DNA of 64,000 bases from JAWKRB01 sp041389885 (lineage in GTDB: Bacteria; Myxococcota_A; Polyangia; Polyangiales; Ga0077539), in assembly GCA_041389885.1 (NCBI GenBank), contig JAWKRB010000030.1, forward strand, positions 1 to 64,000, given 5' to 3'. The translations under genes and the position numbers were made by a program. Shown here piece by piece: positions 33,201 to 42,045 of this stretch; positions within the stretch are counted from its first letter, which is position 1; every line of letters starts with the position of its first letter. The notes beneath the pieces were generated by a model. That model saw nothing but the letters and a program-made list of their open reading frames with translations, searched no databases and was not told the origin of the DNA.

Positions 33201-35432
33201 ATGACACGCGCCGTTCGCTTCCTCGTCGGGCTCGTGGCGGTCCTCGGGCTGCTCGCGGGCGCAGGGTATTTCGCGCTGGTGCGCACCACCCGAGGGTGGT
33301 TCGAGCGCGACCTGCAGCTCCGCGCCGAGCTCGCCGTCGCCTCGGCCCGGGGCAGCCTCGTGCGCGCCTGGGAGGGCGACCCCGCGCGCCTCGGCGCCGC
33401 CCTCGACGACATCACCCGCGACGAGCGGATCATGGGCGCCGCCGCCTGCGGCGCCTCGGGCGAGGCCCTCGCCGCGACCGCGGGGTACCCCAGGGTGTTC
33501 TCCTGCGCCGCGGTGCTCCGCCGCCAGCGCGCCGACGGCCTCGACGGCACCCGCGTGTGGTCGCTCTCCGCCGAGCTCCCCACGGGCCCCGTCAGCCTGA
33601 GCGTCACGCCCATGATCGAGGGCTCGAGGTCGCGCGGCGCGGTGGTGCTGGTGCACGACCTGCGCTTCATCGCGAGCCGCGAGCAGACCATGCGCGACAT
33701 CCTGCTCATCGCGTTCTTCGTGCTCGCCCTCGGCGCCTCGGCGGTGACCCTCATCGCCGCGCGCCTCGCCTGGCGCGGCTGGGCCCTCGACCTTCGCAAG
33801 GCCCTCGCGGGCGGCGCGACGCAGGAGTTTCAACCCCTCGTGCGCGACGTGCGCGCGATGCTCTCGCAGGTGAACGAAGAGCGCGGGCGCGAGGCCCGCT
33901 CCGGCGCCTGGAGCCCCGAGCGGCTGCGGGCGACGCTGCGCGAGTACCTCGACGGCGAGCGGGTGGTGATCCTCGCCAACCGCGAGCCGTACCTGCACAT
34001 CCGCGAGGCCGACGGGGTGCGCGTGCAGCACCCCGCGAGCGGGCTGGTCACCGCCCTCGAGCCGGTGATGCGCGCGTGCTCGGGCACCTGGGTGGCCCAC
34101 GGCAGCGGCTCCGCCGACCGCGACACCGTCGACGCCCACGACCGCGTGCGGGTGCCGCCGGGCGAGGAGTCGTACGTCGTGCGCAGGGTGTGGCTCAGCG
34201 ACGAGGAGGAGCAGGGGTACTACTACGGCTTCTCGAACGAGGGGCTCTGGCCGCTGTGCCACGTCGCCCACGCGCGCCCGTCGTTTCGCGCCGACGACTT
34301 CGCGCAGTACCGCGCCGTGAACGAGCGCTTCGCCGAGGCCGTGTGCCAGGAGGTCGACCGCGACGACCCCATCATCCTCGTGCAGGACTACCACTTCGCC
34401 CTCGCGCCCAAGATGATCCGCGAGCGGCTGCCGAAGGCGACGATCATCAGCTTCTGGCACATCCCCTGGCCCAACGCCGAGCGCATCGGCATCTGCCCGT
34501 GGCGCGAGGAGCTCATCGCGGGGCTGCTCGGGTCGAGCATCCTGGGGTTTCACACCCAGCAGCACTGCAACAACTTCATCGACAGCGTCGACGCGTTCAT
34601 GGAGAGCCGCATCGACCGCGAGACCAGCGCGGTGGTCCAGGGCGGCCGCAAGACCCTGGTGCGACCGTACCCGATCAGCATCGAGTGGCCCGTGCACCAC
34701 CTCGAGGGCATCGCCGACATCGAGACCTGCCGCCGCGAGGTGCGCGAGGAGCTCGGCCTCGCCCCCGACGCGCTGCTGGGCGTCGGGGTCGACCGCCTCG
34801 ACTACACCAAGGGCATCGAGGAGCGGCTGCTGGCCGTGGGCGAGCTCCTCGCGCGTCGCCCCGACCTCCGGGGGAGGTTCACCTTCGCGCAGATCGCCGC
34901 GCCGAGCCGCACGAAGATCCCTCGCTACCGCGACCTCAACGAGCGCGTGGAGGGCGTCGCGAACGAGGTCAACGAGCGCTGGGGCTCCGGGGGCTACCGC
35001 CCGATCATCCTGCTGCGCTCGCACCACGACGCGGGGCAGGTCTTTCGCTTCTACCGCGCCGCCGAGCTCTGCTACGTGAGCAGCCTCCACGACGGGATGA
35101 ACCTCGTGGCGAAGGAGTACGTCGCCGCCCGCGACGACCACCAGGGCGTGCTCGTGCTCAGCCGCTTCACCGGCGCGGCGCGGGACCTCACCGAGGCGCT
35201 GCTGGTGAACCCCTACGACCTGAGCGAGTCGGCCTCGGCCCTCGCCGCCGCCCTCGACATGCCGCCCACCGAGCAGCGCGAGCGCATGCGCTCCATGCGG
35301 AGGCTCGTGGCCGAGTTCAACGTGTACCGCTGGGCCGGGCGAATGCTCATCGACGCCGCCGAGCTCCGTCGCCGCGACCGCATCGCCGGCCTCGGGCCCG
35401 CGAGCGTGCCGCCCCGGGCGGTGGCGCCGTGA
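33201..35432 (+). CDS. otsA: Membrane-anchored trehalose-6-phosphate synthase with an extracytoplasmic sensor-like domain
   Basis: Protein of 743 aa, about 270 residues longer than classic OtsA. Residues 1-190 form a receptor-like front end: TM1 (about 5-27), an extracytoplasmic domain of about 135 residues, and TM2 (about 166-188), then a linker. The GT20 synthase domain (about 250-735) is complete: ANREPY, LVQDYHF (D396, H398), SFWHIPWPNAE, VGVDRLDYTKG (R532, K537) and HDGMNLVAKE (D631 to E639). It makes trehalose-6-phosphate from UDP-glucose and glucose-6-phosphate at the inner face of the membrane. ATG 33201 places TM1 at the N-terminus. The otsB start overlaps its stop (GTGA). Confidence 0.93.
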   Translation: MTRAVRFLVGLVAVLGLLAGAGYFALVRTTRGWFERDLQLRAELAVASARGSLVRAWEGDPARLGAALDDITRDERIMGAAACGASGEALAATAGYPRVFSCAAVLRRQRADGLDGTRVWSLSAELPTGPVSLSVTPMIEGSRSRGAVVLVHDLRFIASREQTMRDILLIAFFVLALGASAVTLIAARLAWRGWALDLRKALAGGATQEFQPLVRDVRAMLSQVNEERGREARSGAWSPERLRATLREYLDGERVVILANREPYLHIREADGVRVQHPASGLVTALEPVMRACSGTWVAHGSGSADRDTVDAHDRVRVPPGEESYVVRRVWLSDEEEQGYYYGFSNEGLWPLCHVAHARPSFRADDFAQYRAVNERFAEAVCQEVDRDDPIILVQDYHFALAPKMIRERLPKATIISFWHIPWPNAERIGICPWREELIAGLLGSSILGFHTQQHCNNFIDSVDAFMESRIDRETSAVVQGGRKTLVRPYPISIEWPVHHLEGIADIETCRREVREELGLAPDALLGVGVDRLDYTKGIEERLLAVGELLARRPDLRGRFTFAQIAAPSRTKIPRYRDLNERVEGVANEVNERWGSGGYRPIILLRSHHDAGQVFRFYRAAELCYVSSLHDGMNLVAKEYVAARDDHQGVLVLSRFTGAARDLTEALLVNPYDLSESASALAAALDMPPTEQRERMRSMRRLVAEFNVYRWAGRMLIDAAELRRRDRIAGLGPASVPPRAVAP

Positions 35433-36184
35433 GGGACCTCCTCGCCCAGGCGAACGCCGGGGTGCTCGACCAGATCGCCTGGTCCAACACCCTCCTCGCG
35501 TTCGATTTCGACGGCACGCTCGCGCCCATCGTCGCCGACCGCGACCGCGCGGCGATGCGCGCGCGCACGCGGCGGCTCTTCGAGGCCGTCTGCGCGCTCT
35601 ACCCCGTCGCCGTGATCTCAGGGCGCTCCATGCGCGACGTGCGCGGGCGCCTCGGCGAGGCGCCGGTGCGCCACGTGGTCGGCAACCACGGCATGGAGCC
35701 CAGCGAGCACCTCGCGCGCTACGAGGCCGAGACCGCGCAGGCCGGCGCCCAGCTCGCCGTCGCCCTCGCCGGCGTGAGGGGCGTCGACATCGAAGACAAG
35801 CGCCTCTCCATCGCGGTGCACTACCGGGCGGCGCGGCACAAGCGCGCGGCGCGCGCGGCGATCCTGGCGGCGGTGCAGGCGCTGCCCACCGCGCTGCGGG
35901 TCGTGCCGGGCAAGATGGTGATCAACGCCGTGCCCGCCGACGCGCCCGACAAGGGCGACGCGCTGCTGCGCCTCCGCGCCGACGAGCGCGCCGACACCGC
36001 GCTCTACATCGGCGACGACGTCACCGACGAGGACGTCTTCGTGCTCGACCAGCCCGGCCGCCTGCTCTCGGTGCGCGTGGGCCGGGCGAAGGTCAGCGCC
36101 GCGCCGTGGTTCATTCGCGACCAGCGGGCCATCGACGTGCTGCTCTCGCGCCTCGCGGCGCTGCGCGCGGAGGCGCGGCGGTGA
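35429..36184 (+). CDS. otsB: Trehalose-6-phosphate phosphatase
   Basis: HAD-superfamily phosphatase of 251 aa. Motif I is DFDGTLAP (nucleophile D26, acid D28), motif II VISGRS, then VVGNHGME (the cap-side family signature), DKGDALLRL, and motif IV GDDVTDEDVF. It dephosphorylates trehalose-6-phosphate to trehalose. It starts at a GTG overlapping the otsA stop and ends at a TGA overlapping the next GTG, so otsA, otsB and the MarR gene are translationally chained. Confidence 0.96.
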   Translation: MRDLLAQANAGVLDQIAWSNTLLAFDFDGTLAPIVADRDRAAMRARTRRLFEAVCALYPVAVISGRSMRDVRGRLGEAPVRHVVGNHGMEPSEHLARYEAETAQAGAQLAVALAGVRGVDIEDKRLSIAVHYRAARHKRAARAAILAAVQALPTALRVVPGKMVINAVPADAPDKGDALLRLRADERADTALYIGDDVTDEDVFVLDQPGRLLSVRVGRAKVSAAPWFIRDQRAIDVLLSRLAALRAEARR

Positions 36185-36630
36185 CCGACGGGGCGCGGCT
36201 CCCGCTGCAGCCGGCGCTGGAGTTCCTCCAGTCGCTCTGGCGGCTCAACCACGCCATCGAGCGGGCCTCGGCGCGCATGGAGGCGAGCCTGGGGGTCACC
36301 GCGCAGCAGCGCTTCATCCTCCGCTGCGTGGGGAGGTACCCGGGCATCACCGCGGGGCAGCTCGCGACGCTCCTCGAGGTCGACCGCGGGACCGTCTCCG
36401 CCGCGCTCAACCGCCTGGAGCGCAAGCACCTGCTCACCCGCCGGGCCGACCCGCGGGACCGCCGGCGGGTCGCGCTCGGGCTCACCGCGAAGGGCCACGC
36501 CGTGAACCGATCCGACGAGGGCACCGTCGAAGACGCGGTCAACCGGCTGCTGGCCGAGGTCCCCCCCGAGCGCATCGAGGCCACGCGGGCGACCCTCGAC
36601 GAGCTCAGCGCGCGCGTCTCCGCCCGCTGA
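36181..36630 (+). CDS. MarR-family regulator of the trehalose operon
   Basis: Winged-helix regulator of 149 aa beginning at a GTG overlapping the otsB stop. HTH and wing: YPGITAGQLATLLEVDRGTVSAALNRLERKHLLTRRADPRDRRRVALGLT, with the D-P-R-D-R-R-R-V-x-L signature. The N-terminal dimerisation helix (LEFLQSLWRLNHAIERASARMEASLG) is normal. It is probably the local regulator of otsA-otsB and perhaps the divergent GH15 gene through the palindrome at 33165. The ligand is unknown. Confidence 0.88.
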   Translation: MTDGARLPLQPALEFLQSLWRLNHAIERASARMEASLGVTAQQRFILRCVGRYPGITAGQLATLLEVDRGTVSAALNRLERKHLLTRRADPRDRRRVALGLTAKGHAVNRSDEGTVEDAVNRLLAEVPPERIEATRATLDELSARVSAR

Positions 36631-36636
36631 GCGGGC

Positions 36637-37341
36637 TCACCCCCGGTCGAGGCCGAGAACGCGTGGGTGCGGTGCGTCGGCGCGTCGAGCACGCGCTCGG
36701 GCGGGCCGTCCTCGAGGATCTCTCCGCCGTGCAGCACCATCACGCGCTGGCTCACCTCGCGGGCGAAGCGCATCTCGTGGGTCACCACGAGCATGGTGAG
36801 CCCGTCTGACGCGAGGGCCTTGAGCACGTCGAGCACCTCGCCCGCGCTCGGGGCTGAGGGCGCTCGTGGGCTCGTCGAGCAGGGCCCGTCCATCGCCAGC
36901 GCAAGCGATCGCCAACGCGCGCTGCTGCTCGCCGCCCGACATCTCGTGGGGCAGCCCCTTCGCGTGAGAGCCCCACGCGGTCGAGGAGCCCGCGCGCCGC
37001 CGCGCAGCCTCGGGCGAGACGGCGACGTGCACCGGCGCCTCTGGTGATGTTCCCGAGGGCGGTGCGGTGCGCGAAGAGGTTGAACTGCCGGTTAACGCCC
37101 ACCCGCGCGCGAATCGCCTTGAGCGCCAGGCGGTTCGAGCCGTTCGGGCGCAGCGTGGCCGCTCACCCGCACCTCGCCGCGCTCGAAGGTCTCGGAGGCC
37201 GTTCACGCACCGCAGGAGCGTGCTCTTGCCGCCCGAGGGCCCCACCAGCGCGGTGACCTGCTGCGCTCGAAGCGCGCGGAGACGTCCCGCAGCACCTCGC
37301 GCGCTCCGTAGCGCTTGCCCAGCCCGGAGCACCTCGATCAT
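36637..37341 (-). pseudogene. Polar amino acid ABC transporter ATPase, interrupted by frameshifts
   Basis: A GlnQ/HisP-type ATPase of about 230 residues can be reassembled only by moving between the three minus-strand frames. Start ATG 37341 gives MIEVLRAG, then QVTALVGPSGGKSTLLRCVNGL (Walker A with one Gly lost), then FNLFAHRTALGNI, LPHEMSGGEQQR (signature), LLDEPTSAL (Walker B) and LDVLKALASDGLTMLVVTHEMRFAREVSQRVMVLHGGEILEDGPPERVLDAP. At least six single-base shifts are needed, but the amino acid sequence between shifts is well preserved. This fits sequencing error better than old decay. Its ATG overlaps the likely permease stop (ATGA). Confidence 0.75.
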
Positions 37342-38790
37342 GACCGCGCCGAGCCTTCGCCCGAGCCGGCGCGCGAGGACGCTGGAGGGGTGCAGCTCAT
37401 CGCGAAGTACAGCCCCGCGCAGCAGCCTGGGGAGCACGTAGCCCGTGTCGACGGCGGCGATGGTCATGCGCTTGGTGAGCTCGACCACCGTGATCACCGA
37501 CACCAGCGAGCTGTCCCCTCAAGGAGCGCGATGAAGTCGTTGGTCATCGCGGCAGCGCGACGCGCAGCGCCTGCGGAGACCACCTGGCGCAGCGCCAGCG
37601 GCGTCGACATGCCCAGCGAGAGCGCGGCCTCCATCTGCCCCGGCGGAACGGCCTGCAGCCGCATGTACACCTCGTGGGCCTCGTAGGCGGCGTAGTTCAT
37701 CCCCAGGCCGAGCACCGCCGCGCTCATGGCGTCGAGGCGCACCACCTCCGCGAGGCCGTAATAGATCACGTAGAGCTGCAGGAGCACCGGCGTGCCCTGG
37801 TAGACCTCGACGTAGGCCGTCGCCGCCGCCAGCGCCAGGGGCCGGCCGTACCCCGCGCCACCGCCAGGCCACGCCCAGCAGCACCGCCAGGAGCATCGCC
37901 AGCACGGAGAGCAGCAGGGTCACCCCCGCGCCGCGCACGAAGAGACCCGCCTGCGCGAGGGTCAGCCCGCGGCGCGCGGAGGCGACGCCGAGCATTCGGG
38001 ACTGGGCCTCGGCGTTCCACGCGCGCAGGGGGCTGGCGGTCGTTCCAGAGGTCCTCTCGGCGGAGGATGCGCTCGAGGTCACCCCGCGCCATCACCCGGC
38101 CCAGGGCGGCGTCGAGGGCTCGCGCGTCGCCTTGCCTCGCCGCGTCGCCAGGGCGTAGTAGCCCTCCTGCAGGTCTCCTACGACGCGCAGGGCCGGGCGG
38201 GTCTCTGCTGTAGCGCCTCGCGATGATGTCGTCGAGGAGCACCGCGTCGGTGCGCTGGCCTGAGGTCGACGTAGGGCTCCTCCCTGGCCCTCGTAGCCCA
38301 CGACGATCGCGCGGTCTCTCAAGAGGTCTTCGGAGAACGAGGCTGCAGCGTGCCTACCCGCAGCCCCGCGAGGGCGCCGAGGTCGGCGCGCACCCTCGGG
38401 TCGTCGCGGCGGCGCCATGAGCCTTCGCGGCGAAGATGTAGTACGGCCCGCGAGCGCACGCGCCCCACCCGCGCCGGGGTGACCCGAGGCCGTTGGAGGA
38501 TCACGTCGAAGGTCCCCTGCTCCAGCGAGGGCACCAGCGCCGACCAGTCGTTCTGCACGAACTCGGCGCGCACGCCGAGCTCCCGCGCGAGGGCCTCGGC
38601 GAGCTCGACCTCGAAGCCTCGGAGCGCTGCGGGCGTCGGGTCTTCGTACACGTAGGGCGCGCCGCCCTGCAGGTCGCCCCCCCAGCGCAGCACCCCCGCG
38701 GCGCGCACCCGCGCGAGGCCGCCGGTGGGGCGACTCATGGCACCCGAGCGCGATCACCGCGAGGAGAAGCAGCCGGAGCGCGCCCGTCAC
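37338..38790 (-). pseudogene. ABC transporter substrate-binding/permease fusion, interrupted by frameshifts
   Basis: From GTG 38790: a lipoprotein signal (ALRLLLLAVIALGC), then after a shift a HisJ/GlnH-type binding domain (RVRAAGVLRWGGDLQG, FEVELAEALARELGVRAEFVQNDW, EQGTFDVIL). Further shifted pieces follow (YYIFAAK, DLGALAGLRVGTLQ, SEDLLRDRAIVVGYEGQ, EGYYALATR, DLERILRREDLWNDR). The frame then reaches a HisM-type permease (GAGVTLLLSVLAMLLAVLLGV, LYVIYYGLAEVVRLDAMSAAVLGLGMNYAAYEA, MTNDFIALL, VITVVELTKRMTIAA) with no stop/start pair between the two parts. This implies a single fused protein of about 480 residues once shifts are corrected. Many indels sit at G/C runs. Confidence 0.72.
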
Positions 38791-38839
38791 CTCGAAGGGT
38801 GTGACGCGGTTGCGCCGCGCGCGTCAAGGCCGCGCGACG

Positions 38840-40409
38840 TCACCTCGAGATCGCGCAGCCCAGGCGGGTGAACCAGGTCTGAATGCGCCCGTCGCGCTGG
38901 TCGCGGTAGAGCACGCCCACGTCGCCCTCGGGGCCGCGGGCGAGGGTACACCGCGGCGTTGCGCATCCCCGGCGCGAGGGCGGAGGGGGGAGGCGGGGGT
39001 GCGCGGGTTGAGGTCGGCGTCGAGGGTCTGCGCGAAGAGCTGTACTGCGCGCCCACGCGGTCGTCGGCCCAGACCATGAGCACCTGGTCGCCCAGGGGCA
39101 GGAGCTGCGGGTAGCGCGAGTAGGCCAGGGTCGGCGGTGAGCCGTCGCGGCGCCCTGATCGCGAGGCCTGCGGCGTCGCGCGGTGGCGCCCCAGACCTCG
39201 TGGCTCTGCCGAGGTCTCGTCGTCGTCGTACCAGGCGATGACCCAGCGGTCGCGGTTCCAGGTGAGGTGGGCCTCACGGCGTTGAAGCTCGCGGGGAGGA
39301 CCCGCTGGTCGGGGCCCCTGCCGCGAGAGCTCGCGGGTGAAGGGCGCGAACCAGATCCCGCGGGTGCGCCCGCCCCGGCCGTCGAGCCACGCGAGGCCCA
39401 AACCCCTGTCTCCCACGGCGATCGACGGCGCCTCGCTGTTCGAGGGGTCGCGGGTGATCCGCTGGTTGGGGAGGATCAGCCGGCCCTCCTCGTCGATCCG
39501 CTGGGCGTAGATCTCGTAGCCGCCGCTGCCGATGGAGTCGCGCTCGTCTTGCCACGCGAGGATGAACTCCTCGCCGGTCCACGCGATGGCGGGGTTGATG
39601 GAGAAGCCCGGCGCCGCGGTGACCCGCAGGTCGGGCCCGAGGCGCTCGCCGTCGGGGGTGAGCCGGTTGAAATAGATCTCGTAGCCGCCGCTCGGGTCGC
39701 GTCGGTCTTGCCACACGGCGCCGAGCACCCGGCCGGTCCACGCGACCGCCGCGCCGAAGGCGTCGCTCGGGGTGGTGGTGACCGCGCGCTGCGCCTCGCG
39801 GCGGCGGCCCTCGCGGTCGATCGCGGCGAAGAACACGCGGGCCTTGCCGGCCTCGTAGCCCCAGAAGCTCGCGGCGTAGCGCGCCCCCGTCCACGCGACG
39901 CCGCCCGGCGCCGAGGGCGCGACGGCGGGATCGCTCACGAGCACCGACGCGCCGCCCGGCGAGAGCACCGCGTCGTCGTCGATGACCTCGTTGCAGTCGT
40001 CGTCGACCCCGTTGCACACCTCCGTCGCGCCGGGGTGCACCGCGGGGTCGTCGTCGTCGCAGTCATCGCCGCAGCGGTCGGGGTCGCCGCGGCGGGTGCC
40101 CGGTCGCGGCGCGCGGTGGCCGTCGCCGTCGCGGTCTTCGGTCACGAACGAGCGACGACACGCCCGCGCCTCCTCGTCGCACACGCTCTCGACGCACACG
40201 TCGCCGCCGGTGAGGCAGACCACGGGCGCGCCAGGGACGCACTGGCCCTCGCGGCAGGTCTCGGCGCCCGTGCACCAGGCGCCGTCGTCGCAGTCGAGGT
40301 CGGTCACGCAGGGCGCGGGGGGAGGCCCTGCGTCGAGGGGGTTGAGCCCCGTGCGCGCGCCGCAGCTCGCGAGGGTGACCGCGAGCGCGAGGGCGCGCGG
40401 CGCGCTCAC
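38840..40409 (-). CDS. Lipoprotein with MopE-type metal-binding motif; frameshifted near the 3' end
   Basis: Lipoprotein (signal ends TLASC) starting at a GTG that overlaps the preceding gene's stop (GTGA). A Cys-rich region (CVTDLDCDDGAWCTGAETC) precedes a MopE/metal-binding motif (CGDDCDDDDPAVHPGATEVCNGVDDDCNEVIDDD). The remainder is a series of repeats of about 50 residues with the core W-T-G-x-x-x-x-x-x-W-x-D-x-R and GGYEIY, as in beta-propeller surface proteins. The frame is intact to about 39310. Beyond that at least two shifts at G/C runs are needed to reach the natural end GDVGVLYRDQRDGRIQTWFTRLGCAIS, stop at 38840. It is calcium- or copper-binding by analogy only. Confidence 0.72.
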
Positions 40410-40966
40410 TGGCACGCCCCGAAATCAGGGAGGTCGGTGGGCTCGCACACCGAGCCGCGCGGGCACGGCTCGCCGGCGCCGTCGAGGCGACACAGCCGCA
40501 GGCAGCGGTTCATCGCGCCGGTCACGAAGCAGCCGCTGCCCGGCGCGCACTCGCTGCCGCTCTGGCAGAAGCGCCCCGCCGCGGTCGAGCCCGCGGCGAA
40601 GCAACGCGCCCGGTAGGTCTCGCTGCCGCAGCGCTCGGAGGGATACTCGATGAACGCGTAGCAGCCCTCGCCCGCGGGGCACCCCGTCTGCGCGAAGGTG
40701 TCACACTCGTAGGCGCGCATCGGAGCGGGGCGCGGGCCGGGGCAGGCGTCTTCTCGAAAGATGTCGTAGCTCGGCGCGTCGAAGTACGGGATATCGATGC
40801 GGGCGTCGACGACGTCGCGAGGCCCGAGGCGATCGTTCGGCGCCCCGCCCCCGTCGAGGTCGCCGCCGGTGGGCGACACCGCGGAGGCGCAGCCGAGGCA
40901 CAGCGCGAGGGCGAGGAGGGGGCGGAGCACAGCAAAGGGATTGTGCAAGCGTCGCGCCCGCTGCAC
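40406..40966 (-). CDS. Cysteine-rich lipoprotein
   Basis: Lipoprotein of 186 aa (signal VLRPLLALALCLGC). After an Asp-rich linker comes a compact domain with about ten cysteines: CPGPRPAPMRAYECDTFAQTGCPAGEGCYAFIEYPSERC, then CFAAGSTAAGRFCQSGSECAPGSGCFV and CLRLCRLDGAGEPCPRGSVCEPTDL. Patterns of C-x-x-G-x-x-C and EC-x-x-G-x-x-C suggest knotted disulfides. The function is not recognised. The start is uncertain (GTG 40966 or GTG 40930). It is coupled to the next gene (MopE-motif lipoprotein) by GTGA, so the two surface proteins are probably made together. Confidence 0.75.
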   Translation of the reverse strand: MQRARRLHNPFAVLRPLLALALCLGCASAVSPTGGDLDGGGAPNDRLGPRDVVDARIDIPYFDAPSYDIFREDACPGPRPAPMRAYECDTFAQTGCPAGEGCYAFIEYPSERCGSETYRARCFAAGSTAAGRFCQSGSECAPGSGCFVTGAMNRCLRLCRLDGAGEPCPRGSVCEPTDLPDFGACQ

Positions 40967-41040
40967 AAAGAGGGGTCGTCGCGTTCGCCGCGCCCCCTGG
41001 CGTCAGGATTTGCACGCGACCGACGCGCGTAGGAGCACGG

Positions 41041-42039
41041 ATGCAGTACACGGTCACCCTCATCCCCGGCGACGGCATCGGCCCGGAGGTCACCGAGGCC
41101 ACGCAAGAGGTCATCGCCGCCGCGGGCGTGCAGATCGCCTGGGAGCGCTACGACGCCGGCGCGACCGCCGCGGAGCTGCTGGGCACGCCCTGCCCCGACG
41201 AGCTCATCGCGTCGATTCAGCGCAACCGCATCGCGCTCAAGGGGCCCGTGGGCACGCCCATCGGCACGGGCTTTCGCTCGGTCAACGTGACCCTGCGGCG
41301 CGCGCTGGACCTGTACGCCTGCGTGCGCCCGGTGCGCTCGCTCAAGGGCGTGCCCGCGCGGTGGGAGAGCGTCGACCTGATCATCGTGCGAGAGAACACC
41401 GAGGGGCTGTACTCGGGCATCGAGCACATGGTGGTGCCCGGCGTCGCCGAGAGCCTCAAGGTGGTCACCGAGAAGGCGTGCCAGCGCATCACCGAGTTCG
41501 CCTTTCGCCACGCGCGCGCCAAGGGCCGCCGCAGGCTGAGCGTGGTGCACAAGGCGAACATCATGAAGCTCACCGACGGGATGTTCCTCGACGTGGCGCG
41601 GCGCGCGGCGCGGCGCTTCCCCGACATCGCCACCGAGGAGGTCATCGTCGACGCCTGCGCGATGGGGCTGGTGCGCGACCCCTCGCACTTTGACGTGCTG
41701 GTGATGGACAACCTCTACGGCGACATCCTCTCCGACCTCGCCGCGGGCCTCGTGGGCGGGCTCGGCGTGGTGCCCGGCGCGAACATCGGCGACGAGTGCG
41801 CGGTCTTCGAGGCGGTGCACGGCTGCGCGCCCGACATCGCGGGGCAGGGCGTGGCCAACCCCACGGCGCTGGTGCTCTCCGCGGCGATGATGCTCGACGC
41901 GATGGGCGAGCGCGACGCCGCGCGGCGCGTCGAGTCGGCCGTCGCGAAGGTCTACGCCGACACCGACACGCGCACGCCGGACCTCGGCGGCGCGGCGAGC
42001 ACGTCGGAGTTCACCCGCGCGCTCATCGCGCAGCTCTGA
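41041..42039 (+). CDS. NAD-dependent isocitrate dehydrogenase
   Basis: Beta-decarboxylating dehydrogenase of 332 aa. The N-terminus VTLIPGDGIGPEV, the substrate loop FRSVNVTLRRALDLYACVRPV, RENTEGLYSGIEH, VHKANIMKLTDGMF, the metal-binding VMDNLYGDILSDLAAGLVGG and EAVHGCAPDIAGQGVANPTA are all present. The S-V-N-x-x-L-R and LYACVRP form points to NAD-linked isocitrate dehydrogenase of the short bacterial/mitochondrial type rather than isopropylmalate dehydrogenase (no leu genes adjacent). Nucleotide-site residues after the HG loop would settle NAD versus NADP. A good GGAG precedes the ATG. TCA cycle, cytoplasm. Confidence 0.9.
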   Translation: MQYTVTLIPGDGIGPEVTEATQEVIAAAGVQIAWERYDAGATAAELLGTPCPDELIASIQRNRIALKGPVGTPIGTGFRSVNVTLRRALDLYACVRPVRSLKGVPARWESVDLIIVRENTEGLYSGIEHMVVPGVAESLKVVTEKACQRITEFAFRHARAKGRRRLSVVHKANIMKLTDGMFLDVARRAARRFPDIATEEVIVDACAMGLVRDPSHFDVLVMDNLYGDILSDLAAGLVGGLGVVPGANIGDECAVFEAVHGCAPDIAGQGVANPTALVLSAAMMLDAMGERDAARRVESAVAKVYADTDTRTPDLGGAASTSEFTRALIAQL

Positions 42040-42045
42040 GCGCGC

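Noticed and set aside
36637..38790. Ancient pseudogenised ABC operon
   Set aside because: Protein sequence between shifts is well preserved and codon bias is intact, and a neighbouring gene suffers the same indels. Sequence error is the simpler explanation, though unproven.
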